In this document: positions 57,720 through 64,000 of the stretch, piece after piece
Layout of the letters: each line of letters starts with the position of its first letter
Position numbering within the stretch: the stretch's first letter is position 1
NCBI RefSeq assembly: GCF_017868775.1
Contig: NZ_CP053381.1
Span: 3,534,001-3,598,000, forward strand
DNA length: 64,000 nucleotides
Source of the DNA: Billgrantia sulfidoxydans
Lineage (GTDB): Bacteria > Pseudomonadota > Gammaproteobacteria > Pseudomonadales > Halomonadaceae
Reading direction: 5' to 3'
Notes under the pieces: model-generated
Database searches by the model: none
What the model was told of the DNA's origin: nothing
The model's input: only the letters and a program-made list of their open reading frames with translations
Position numbers and translations under genes: made by a program

Positions 57720-58748
57720 ATGTCTAATGAAGCCCACTCGCCACGCCGACGCCGCGGCTCGGAGCAGCCGACGCTCAAAGAGGTGGCAGAGGCCGCCGGC
57801 GTCTCGGCGATCACCGCCTCACGCGCGCTGAACCACCCGGACCAGGTCAACGAGCGCACCCGCGCGCGAGTACTCGAGGCCGTGGAACGACTAGGCTACG
57901 TACCCAACCTGGTGGCCGGCAGCCTGGCGTCGGCACGCTCGCGCTTCATTGCCGTCATCGTGCCTTCGCTGGCCAATACCGTCTTCATCGAGGTGATCCA
58001 GGGGCTGCAGGAAACCTTCGAGGCCCAGGGCTACCAGATCCTGCTGGGCAACACCGACTACGACACCGAGCGCGAATACCAGCTGGTGCGCACCTTCCTC
58101 GGCTGGTCCTGCTCGGCACTGGTGACCGCCGGCCTGCGCCACAGCCAGGCCTGTCGTACCCTGCTCGCCAACTGGGACAAGCCGATCATGGAGGTCATGG
58201 AGCTGGGGGAGGCACTGGATCTCAACGTGGGGCTGGACCATACCGAAGCCGGCCGCTGCATGGCTCGCCACCTGTTGGAACGGGGCCATCGCCGGGTGCT
58301 CTTCGTCGGCGCCCGCCTGGCAAGCGACTATCGCGCAGGAATGCGCTACGCCGGCCATCGCGAGGTGCTGGAACAAGCCGGTCTCGCGGCACCGCTGATC
58401 GAACTCGACCATGGCGGACTGGATGCCGGCGCCGCGGGGCTGGCGCGCGCACTGGAGAATCATGGCGATGTCAGCGCCATTCACTTCGCCAACGACGACC
58501 TGGCCACCGGCGCCCTGCTGCACGCCCAGCGGCTCGGCATTCGCGTACCGCACGAGCTGGCCATTGCCGGGTTCAATGGGCTTCCCATCGGCCAGCACAT
58601 CACCCCGCGGCTGACCACCATACGCTCACCGCGCCAGCACATGGGGCAGCTCGCCGCGTCCGAAGTGATACGCCGCCTGGAAGGCAAGCGGATCCAGCGC
58701 CTGCAGCACGATGTCGGCTTCGAACTGCTGATCGGCGAGAGTACGTAG
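57720..58748 (+). CDS. LacI-family regulator of acid-sugar operon (GntR-like)
   Basis: A 342-residue LacI-family regulator with HTH at about 18-40 (TLKEVAEAAGVSAITASRALNHP) and hinge helix LVAGSLASARS, then a periplasmic-binding-type effector domain. It belongs to the gluconate-type GntR subgroup within LacI. AGGAGG lies nine bases before the ATG at 57720; the ATG at 57711 directly abuts the Shine-Dalgarno site and is less suitable. Divergent from ltnD, with two tandem operators between them, so it most likely represses the operon until a tetronate or its phosphate binds. Confidence 0.9.
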   Translation: MSNEAHSPRRRRGSEQPTLKEVAEAAGVSAITASRALNHPDQVNERTRARVLEAVERLGYVPNLVAGSLASARSRFIAVIVPSLANTVFIEVIQGLQETFEAQGYQILLGNTDYDTEREYQLVRTFLGWSCSALVTAGLRHSQACRTLLANWDKPIMEVMELGEALDLNVGLDHTEAGRCMARHLLERGHRRVLFVGARLASDYRAGMRYAGHREVLEQAGLAAPLIELDHGGLDAGAAGLARALENHGDVSAIHFANDDLATGALLHAQRLGIRVPHELAIAGFNGLPIGQHITPRLTTIRSPRQHMGQLAASEVIRRLEGKRIQRLQHDVGFELLIGEST

Positions 58749-58883
58749 TCGACGCGAGTCTCACGCAGGCAGACTGGCCGCAGGCCTTCACCACGCGCTT
58801 CGGAGGTCCTGCTATGTTGATGGCAAAGGAGCCTCGGAGGCAGTGCCGCCGGAGGCCCTGCTGGCCGCAACAGGCGGTATACG

Positions 58884-59306
58884 ATGAACCTCACGATCCT
58901 CGTTCGCCACGCATGCCTGACATTGCTCTTCGGCCTGGGGCTGGCCGGGAGCCAGCTGCGAGGCGACACCTCATCCGCGGCAGTGGCCGTCGCCGATGAC
59001 GGCGTGCAGCGGGTCACCCTGGTCGGCGGCAGCTACTACTTCGAACCCGAACACATCGTAGTCCGCGCCGGCGTGCCGGTGGAGCTGCAGGTGCGCCGAC
59101 GGCCGGGCCTCGCCCCACACAACCTAGTGATCCGCTCCACGATGATGGGGCTCGACATCGAGGCCTCGCTCGACACCGAGCCGACGACGATCCGCTTTAC
59201 CCCCAGGGTAGCGGGACGCGTCGAGTTCTACTGCGACAAGCGGCTGCTATTCCTGCCCAGCCACCGCGAGCGCGGCATGGTCGGCGTGCTGGAGGTGGTC
59301 GAGTGA
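58884..59306 (+). CDS. Secreted cupredoxin-domain protein
   Basis: A 140-residue exported protein with a signal segment (residues 1-26) and a cupredoxin-like fold. Putative type 1 copper ligands are His79 (LAPHNLVI), Cys117 (FYCDKR), His127 (PSHRER) and Met132. The Cys-to-His spacing of nine residues is longer than in azurin or plastocyanin. Likely role is electron transfer or copper handling in the periplasm, not proven. No strong ribosome site is visible before the ATG. It is followed by a TVP38 gene after 76 bases. Confidence 0.8.
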   Translation: MNLTILVRHACLTLLFGLGLAGSQLRGDTSSAAVAVADDGVQRVTLVGGSYYFEPEHIVVRAGVPVELQVRRRPGLAPHNLVIRSTMMGLDIEASLDTEPTTIRFTPRVAGRVEFYCDKRLLFLPSHRERGMVGVLEVVE

Positions 59307-59382
59307 ACCTCGCGCATGCCCGATTTGGCCGTCGCGAACGGCCCGCCTATGCTGAAGCCACGCCCCTGCGCAGGCCGCCTGA

Positions 59383-60066
59383 ATGTCCCGCAAGGTCCTC
59401 CTCGTTCTCGCCGTTCTGGTGACACTCGCCCTGCTGGGATTCGCGTGGCAGTGGCTGGCCGAACGCGACATGTTCGACGCCAACACGCTCTTCGGCATGC
59501 TGCAAGGCTCGCTGGCCTGGCGCGACCGGCCCTGGGCCGGTGCCGTGGTGATCACAACCTTTGTAGCTGCCTCGCTGGTGCTGTTCCCGCTGAGCGTGCT
59601 GGTGGTGCTGGCGGGCCTGATCTTCGGTTCCGTGTGGGGCTTCGTCTATTCGCTGATCGGCACGCTCCTCGGTGCCATCGCTACCTTCTGGCTGGGACGC
59701 TGGCTCGGACGCGACGCCCTCTTGCGCTATGGCGGCAGGCGACTGCTGGGCCTGTCGCGCTATCTGGCCGGGCGCGGCGTGCGTACCATCACCGTGCTCA
59801 ACCTGCTGCCCCTGGCGCCCTACACCCTGACCAACCTGCTGGCCGGCGCCTTCCACATCCGCTTCCGCGACTTTCTGCTCGGCACCTTCATTGGCGCCAC
59901 GCCGGGCTTGGCCGGCATCATCCTGCTGAGCAGCCAGCTCGGTACGCTGCTGACCGCCGAGGATCGCCACGAGCTGGCCTGGGCGGCCGGTGGCATCGCC
60001 GTGGGGCTCGCGCTGCTCTACGGGCTCAAGCGCTACGCCGATGGCCGCCAGCGTCGCCGCCACTGA
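59383..60066 (+). CDS. TVP38/TMEM64 (DedA-like) membrane protein
   Basis: A 227-residue inner-membrane protein of the TVP38/VTT superfamily: a single N-terminal segment, then the VTT core with FPLSVLVVLAGLIFGSVWGFVYSLIG, GRWLGRDALLRYGG and LNLLPLAPYTLTNLLAGAFHIRFRDFLLGT (quoted in part). Relatives act in lipid or membrane homeostasis. Function here is unproven. Convergent with the downstream LysR gene, the stops being five bases apart. Confidence 0.88.
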   Translation: MSRKVLLVLAVLVTLALLGFAWQWLAERDMFDANTLFGMLQGSLAWRDRPWAGAVVITTFVAASLVLFPLSVLVVLAGLIFGSVWGFVYSLIGTLLGAIATFWLGRWLGRDALLRYGGRRLLGLSRYLAGRGVRTITVLNLLPLAPYTLTNLLAGAFHIRFRDFLLGTFIGATPGLAGIILLSSQLGTLLTAEDRHELAWAAGGIAVGLALLYGLKRYADGRQRRRH

Positions 60067-60071
60067 GTTCA

Positions 60072-60995
60072 TCAGCAGGCGTCGTCGATCGCCGGCACCC
60101 GGCCCGGCATGTGCTCCTCGAGAAAGGCCACGAAGGCGCGGATGCGCGCCGGCACGTGGCGGCGTTGCTGGTAGACGGCATGGAAGTCGGCACGCACCCC
60201 GCGCCACTCGGGCAGCAGCGCGACCAGCCTGCCCTCCGCCAGGTGCCGGTGCACGTCCCACCATGAGCGCAGCGCGATCCCGTGGCCGTCGAGCGCCAGC
60301 CGCACGATCACCTCGCCGTCGTTGCTGGCCAGCGGGCCGGCCACCTTGACCGCCTGCTCCTCCCCGCTGCCGCCGCGGTGGCGAAAGCGCCAGACGGCGT
60401 AGTCGCTTTCGTTCTCGCGCAGCACCAGGCAGGAGTGAGCGGTGAGGTCGGCGGGCGACGCCAAGGGGGGCATGCGTGCCACGTAAGCGGGGGAGGCACA
60501 CAGCACCCGCCGGTTGGCGAGAATGCGTCGCGCCACCAGGCGCGAATCGGGCGGTTCGCCCACGCGGATGCCGACATCGAAGCCCTGCTCGCCCAGGCTC
60601 AGCGGATAGTTGGAGAGTTCCAGCGTCGCCTCGATGGACGGATGCCGCGCGCAGAATGCCGACAGCAGCGGCGCCACGTGACGGCGTCCGAAGCCGAAGG
60701 TGGCGTTGACCCGCAGCGGCCCCGAGAGGGCCGCCTGCTGCTCGCCCAGCGCCTCCTCCAGTTCGGCCAGCTCCTCGAGGATGGCCGCGCCGCGCTCCAG
60801 GTAGCGCTCGCCCTCGGCGGTCAGCGACAGGCGCCGCGTGGTGCGGCTGGCCAGCTCCACGCCCAGGCGGGCTTCGAGCTGCTTGAGACGCTTGCTCACG
60901 GCCGACAGCGACAGGCCCAGGTCGCGCGCCGTGGCCGTCAGGCTGCCGGCACGCGCCAGTTGCTGGAAAAAGACCAGGTCATCGAGCTGAGCCAT
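60072..60995 (-). CDS. LysR-family transcriptional regulator
   Basis: A 307-residue LysR-type regulator with HTH at residues 1-62 (FFQQLARAGSLTATARDLGLSLSAVSKRLKQLEARLG, quoted in part) and an effector domain. The ATG at 60995 follows GGAGAG. It is divergent from the haloacetate-dehalogenase-type hydrolase and tartrate dehydrogenase genes across a 104-base gap, so it probably regulates them. I found no clear T-N11-A repeat in the gap. It resembles the LysR regulators next to tartrate/D-malate dehydrogenase genes. Confidence 0.87.
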   Translation of the reverse strand: MAQLDDLVFFQQLARAGSLTATARDLGLSLSAVSKRLKQLEARLGVELASRTTRRLSLTAEGERYLERGAAILEELAELEEALGEQQAALSGPLRVNATFGFGRRHVAPLLSAFCARHPSIEATLELSNYPLSLGEQGFDVGIRVGEPPDSRLVARRILANRRVLCASPAYVARMPPLASPADLTAHSCLVLRENESDYAVWRFRHRGGSGEEQAVKVAGPLASNDGEVIVRLALDGHGIALRSWWDVHRHLAEGRLVALLPEWRGVRADFHAVYQQRRHVPARIRAFVAFLEEHMPGRVPAIDDAC

Positions 60996-61099
60996 GTCAC
61001 TCTCCACTCTCGTTCAACAATGGCTTTCCATTCAGCCCGATTATCTCCATGAAGCCAAGGGGCTAGACTGGGGGCAGTCAGAATTCAAAGGAAGCACTC

Positions 61100-61984
61100 A
61101 TGTTCGAGGGATTCCGTACGTTCGACGTCGCCCACGGCGACATTCGCATCCACGGCCGCATCGGCGGCTCGGGGCCACCCCTGCTGTTGCTGCACGGCCA
61201 CCCACAGACCCACGTGATCTGGCATCGCCTGGCCGAGCCGCTGGCAAGCCGCTTCACCGTGGTGGCCACCGACCTTCGCGGCTATGGCGATTCGTCCAAG
61301 CCACCCGGCGAGCCGGATCACGCCAACTACAGCAAGCGAGCCATGGCCGACGACCAAGTCGCGGTCATGCGCGAGCTGGGTTTCGAACGCTTCTTCCTGT
61401 GCGGCCACGATCGTGGCGGGCGCGTCGCCCATCGCCTGGCGATGGATCACCCCGCGGCGGTGCAGAAGCTGATGCTGCTCGATATCGCCCCGACGCTTGC
61501 CATGTACGAGCAGACCGACCGCACCTTCGCCACCGCCTATTTCCACTGGTTCTTCCTGATCCAGCCCTCGCCGCTGCCGGAGACCCTGATCGAGGCCTCG
61601 CCCGCCGACTACATCACTCGCACCATGGGTGGGCGGCATGCCAGCCTCGACGCCTTCGACCCAGCGGCCATTGCCGAATACCAGCGCTGCCTGGCCCAGC
61701 CCGGCGCGGCTCATGCCCTGTGCGAGGACTACCGCGCCAGCAACGGCATCGACCTGGAACACGACCGCGCCGACCGTGAAGCGGGACGCCGCATCGGCTG
61801 CCCGGTCAGCGTGCTGTGGGGCAAGCACGGCATCATCGAGCGCTGCTTCGACCCGCTGGCAGAGTGGCGCGCCGTGGCCGAGCGGGTCGAGGGCGAAGCC
61901 CTGCCCTGCGGCCACTATCTCCCCGAGGAAGCGCCGGAAGCGCTGTATTCACGCATCACTCACTTCATGACCACCCCCACCTGA
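61100..61984 (+). CDS. Fluoroacetate dehalogenase-type alpha/beta hydrolase
   Basis: A 294-residue alpha/beta hydrolase matching the fluoroacetate dehalogenase active site residue for residue: nucleophile Asp104 with carboxylate-binding Arg105 and Arg108 (GHDRGGRVAHR), acid Asp128 (LDIAPT), halide pocket His149-Trp150 (YFHWFFL) and Tyr211 (CEDYRAS), catalytic His272 (CGHYLPEE). The HGHPQTHVIWHRLAEPL opening is also typical. Such enzymes release halide from haloacetates to give glycolate. AAGGAAG precedes the ATG. It is ten bases upstream of the tartrate dehydrogenase gene, so both are one unit under the divergent LysR. Actual dehalogenase activity is inferred from motifs. Confidence 0.85.
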   Translation: MFEGFRTFDVAHGDIRIHGRIGGSGPPLLLLHGHPQTHVIWHRLAEPLASRFTVVATDLRGYGDSSKPPGEPDHANYSKRAMADDQVAVMRELGFERFFLCGHDRGGRVAHRLAMDHPAAVQKLMLLDIAPTLAMYEQTDRTFATAYFHWFFLIQPSPLPETLIEASPADYITRTMGGRHASLDAFDPAAIAEYQRCLAQPGAAHALCEDYRASNGIDLEHDRADREAGRRIGCPVSVLWGKHGIIERCFDPLAEWRAVAERVEGEALPCGHYLPEEAPEALYSRITHFMTTPT

Positions 61985-61994
61985 GGATACAACC

Positions 61995-63068
61995 ATGACC
62001 CATCGTATCGCCGTCATTCCCGGCGACGGCATCGGCAACGAGGTGATGCCGGAAGGCCTGCGCGTGCTCGAAGCCGCCGCCAAGCGCTTCGACATCGACC
62101 TGACCTTCGAGCACTTCGACTTCGCCTGCTGCGACTACTACGCCAAGCACGGCAAGATGATGCCCGACGACTGGTTCGAGCAGCTCAAGGACTTCGACGC
62201 CATCTTCTACGGCGCGGTGGGCTGGCCCGACACGGTGCCCGACCACGTCTCGCTGTGGGGTTCGCTGCTGCAGTTCCGCCGCCAGTTCGACCAGTACATC
62301 AACCTGCGCCCGTGCAAGCTGCTGCCGGGGATCAAGAGCCCGCTGGCCGACCGCAAGCCCGGCGACATCGACTTCTACGTGGTGCGCGAGAACACCGAGG
62401 GCGAGTACTCCAGCGTCGGTGGCAAGATGTTCGAGGGCACCGAGCGCGAGGTGGTGATCCAGGAGACGGTGATGACCCGCCACGGCACCGACCGGGTGCT
62501 CAAGTTCGCCTTCGAGCTGGCGGCCTCCCGTCCCAGGAAAAAGCTCACCTCGGCAACCAAGTCCAACGGTATCGCCATCACCATGCCGTGGTGGGACGAG
62601 CGGGTCGTGGCCATGGCGGGCCACTATCCCGAGGTCAGCGTCGACAAGTTCCACATCGACATCCTCACTGCCAACTTCGTCATGCATCCCGACTGGTTCG
62701 ACGTGGTGGTGGCCAGCAACCTGTTCGGCGACATCCTCTCCGACCTGGGCCCCGCGTGCACCGGCACCATCGGCGTGGCGCCCTCGGCCAACATCAACCC
62801 CGAAGGCACCTTCCCCAGCCTGTTCGAGCCGGTCCACGGCAGCGCCCCGGACATCGCCGGCAAGGGCATCGCCAACCCCATCGGCCAGATCTGGTCCGGC
62901 GCCATGATGCTCGAGCACCTGGGCCACAAGGAGGCCGCCGACGCCATCGTCACTGCCTTCGAAGCGGTACTGGCGGAGGCCGACCCGGCCGTGCTGACGC
63001 CGGACATCCGCGGCCAGGGCACTACCGAGACACTGGGCCGGGCCATCGTCGAGCGGGTAGCGGTGTAG
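61995..63068 (+). CDS. Tartrate dehydrogenase/D-malate dehydrogenase (decarboxylating)
   Basis: A 357-residue beta-decarboxylating dehydrogenase related to isopropylmalate dehydrogenase. Family landmarks: IPGDGIGNEV, VRENTEGEYSSVGG, the Lys-rich VTSATKSN-like KLTSATKSNGIA, NFVMHPDWFDVVVASNLFGDILSDLGP (quoted in part) and LFEPVHGSAPDIAGKG. The substrate group includes D-malate and L- or meso-tartrate (DmlA/TtuC). The start follows GAGGA seven bases upstream. It pairs with the dehalogenase-type gene, so a role in hydroxydicarboxylic acid use is likely; isopropylmalate is excluded as unlikely since leuBCD partners are absent. Confidence 0.88.
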   Translation: MTHRIAVIPGDGIGNEVMPEGLRVLEAAAKRFDIDLTFEHFDFACCDYYAKHGKMMPDDWFEQLKDFDAIFYGAVGWPDTVPDHVSLWGSLLQFRRQFDQYINLRPCKLLPGIKSPLADRKPGDIDFYVVRENTEGEYSSVGGKMFEGTEREVVIQETVMTRHGTDRVLKFAFELAASRPRKKLTSATKSNGIAITMPWWDERVVAMAGHYPEVSVDKFHIDILTANFVMHPDWFDVVVASNLFGDILSDLGPACTGTIGVAPSANINPEGTFPSLFEPVHGSAPDIAGKGIANPIGQIWSGAMMLEHLGHKEAADAIVTAFEAVLAEADPAVLTPDIRGQGTTETLGRAIVERVAV

Positions 63069-63081
63069 CACAGCCGATTTC

Positions 63082-63097
63082 GTTGACCTGTGTCAAC
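63082..63097. promoter_or_regulatory. Inverted repeat, candidate operator or weak hairpin
   Basis: GTTGAC-CTGT-GTCAAC, a perfect 6-4-6 repeat 13 bases after the tartrate dehydrogenase stop and about 100 bases before the downstream gene. It could be a regulator site. Confidence 0.4.
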
Positions 63098-63140
63098 TTG
63101 CGGTAAGAATCAAGAAGCGAGCAATACCGAAAAGGGATAG

Positions 63141-63156
63141 GTTATAAGCATATAAC
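63141..63156. promoter_or_regulatory. AT-rich inverted repeat upstream of the flavoprotein gene
   Basis: GTTATA-AGCA-TATAAC, a perfect 6-4-6 repeat 38 bases before the start of the sulfide:quinone oxidoreductase-like gene, in an AT-rich promoter-like stretch. AT-rich palindromes in this position are used by sulfide-sensing ArsR-type repressors; the assignment is inference. Confidence 0.5.
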
Positions 63157-63194
63157 AATAATAGCCGACCCATTCCGCAGGAGACTCGCCACCC

Positions 63195-64000
63195 ATGTCT
63201 GAACAGGATCACGAGCCCTCTCGCCTCAACCGCCGCCAGTTCCTGAAGTATGGCGCTGGCGCCGGTGCGGCCGGACTGCTCTATTCATCGGGTCTCCAGG
63301 CCCGTGCCTTGGCCACCAAGTCCCGCATCGTCATCCTCGGTGGCGGAGCCGGCGGCATGGCCATGGCCAACCGGCTGTCGCGCCGCCTCGATGGCGCCCG
63401 CATCAGCCTGGTCGAGCCGCGCGAGGTCCACCACTACCAGCCCGGCTGGACCCTGGTGGCCTCTGGCGTGTGGAACCCCGAAAAGACCATGCGACCAAAT
63501 TCCCGCTTCGTGCCGAACGGCATCAACTGGATTCGCCAGCTCGCCGCCGGCATCGATGCCGCCAACCGCAAGGTCGAGCTGGAGGATGGCTCGCAGCTCG
63601 ACTATGACTACTTGATCGTTGCCACCGGCCTGCAGCTCAACTATCAGCTGATCGACGGCATGTCTCCCGACCTGGTCGGCAGCCACGGCATCGGCAGCGT
63701 CTATGCCAGTATCGAGGGCGCCACCCGCACCCGGGACGCCATCGACGCCTGGATTGCCCAGGGCAGTGGCAAGGGTATCTTCACCGCGGCCCCCACCCCG
63801 GTGAAATGCGCCGGCGCCCCGCTCAAGATGACCTTCACCACACTCTCTCGCCTCGAGGCAAGCGGGCGACGCGAGGCCTTCCAGGTGGAGTACATGGCCC
63901 CGGGGGACGCACTCTTTACGCAGCCCTACATCAACGACTTCGTCAAACAGCGTTTCGATGATCAGGGCGTGACCCGCCGCCACCACTACCGGCTCTCAGC
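63195..64000 (+). CDS. Tat-exported sulfide:quinone oxidoreductase/flavocytochrome c-like flavoprotein (partial)
   Basis: The first 268 codons of a gene that runs off the window end. A twin-arginine signal NRRQFLKYGAGAGAAGLL lies at residues 12-29, followed by the FAD motif IVILGGGAGGMAMANRL (from residue 45). Cys205 in TPVKCAGAP is the conserved active-site cysteine of the SQR/FCSD group. Such proteins oxidise sulfide to sulfur, feeding quinone or cytochrome c. AGGAG precedes the ATG by 11 bases. A cytochrome partner, if any, would lie beyond the window. Confidence 0.87.
   Translation, partial: MSEQDHEPSRLNRRQFLKYGAGAGAAGLLYSSGLQARALATKSRIVILGGGAGGMAMANRLSRRLDGARISLVEPREVHHYQPGWTLVASGVWNPEKTMRPNSRFVPNGINWIRQLAAGIDAANRKVELEDGSQLDYDYLIVATGLQLNYQLIDGMSPDLVGSHGIGSVYASIEGATRTRDAIDAWIAQGSGKGIFTAAPTPVKCAGAPLKMTFTTLSRLEASGRREAFQVEYMAPGDALFTQPYINDFVKQRFDDQGVTRRHHYRLS

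Noticed and set aside
58877..58882. GTATAC before the cupredoxin gene as a further urate-regulator site
   Set aside because: Flanks are GGTATACG, so only the 6-bp core is kept, and the gene has no link to purines.

Overview
This GC-rich 64 kb window looks like chromosome from a halophilic gammaproteobacterium close to Halomonas (Halomonadaceae). The support is compositional and contextual: high GC with dense catabolic operons, two BCCT osmolyte carriers, a choline-O-sulfatase locus, a polyhydroxyalkanoate phasin, and TRAP and TTT organic-acid importers. This is inference from gene content, since no rRNA or marker gene is present. I saw no tRNA, rRNA, CRISPR array, prophage or intact insertion sequence.

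Layout: 0-4.1 kb carries a fumarylacetoacetase-family enzyme and a tripartite tricarboxylate transporter whose large and small membrane subunits look fused. 4.2-9.3 kb is a urate catabolism locus: GntR regulator, membrane urate hydroxylase with cytochrome c domain, hydroxyisourate hydrolase, OHCU decarboxylase and an NCS2 purine permease. A TGTATACA motif recurs at its promoters and a MITE-like repeat sits inside it. 9.3-13.3 kb has a phosphoribosyltransferase, a phasin with PhaR-like sites, a GST and a lactate permease with a PdhR/LldR-type operator. 13.3-24.8 kb is a large minus-strand catabolic cluster: TRAP transporter with a frameshifted DctM, crotonase-fold protein lacking both catalytic glutamates, CoA-transferase, class V aminotransferase, FAD/Fe-S dehydrogenase, gamma-carbonic-anhydrase-like protein and a divergent GntR regulator. 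Its substrate is unknown to me, and it is the best candidate here for an undescribed pathway.

24.8-30.3 kb is the glycolate oxidase locus (regulator, glcDEF, glcG) with a 21-copy 7-bp tandem repeat in front of glcG. 30.3-37.4 kb holds two BCCT carriers and the choline-O-sulfatase gene with its LysR regulator. 37.5-47.4 kb is mixed: zinc-finger protein, EamA exporter, ChaC, glutaredoxin-MauE fusion, a Ugp-like ABC importer, a GNAT-nitrilase fusion and an MtfA-like peptidase.

47.4-58.7 kb is a ten-gene operon for acid-sugar use (L-threonate and D-erythronate: ltnD, otnK, otnC, otnI, denD, TRAP transporter, aldehyde dehydrogenase, beta-hydroxyacid dehydrogenase), with a divergent LacI regulator and two abutting palindromic operators. 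58.8-64 kb has a cupredoxin, a TVP38 membrane protein, a LysR regulator, a fluoroacetate-dehalogenase-type hydrolase, a tartrate/D-malate dehydrogenase and the 5' part of a Tat-exported sulfide:quinone oxidoreductase-like flavoprotein cut by the window edge.

Taken together, the window is a carboxylic-acid and nitrogen-compound scavenging region. Most modules pair an importer, an oxidative pathway and a divergent local regulator.
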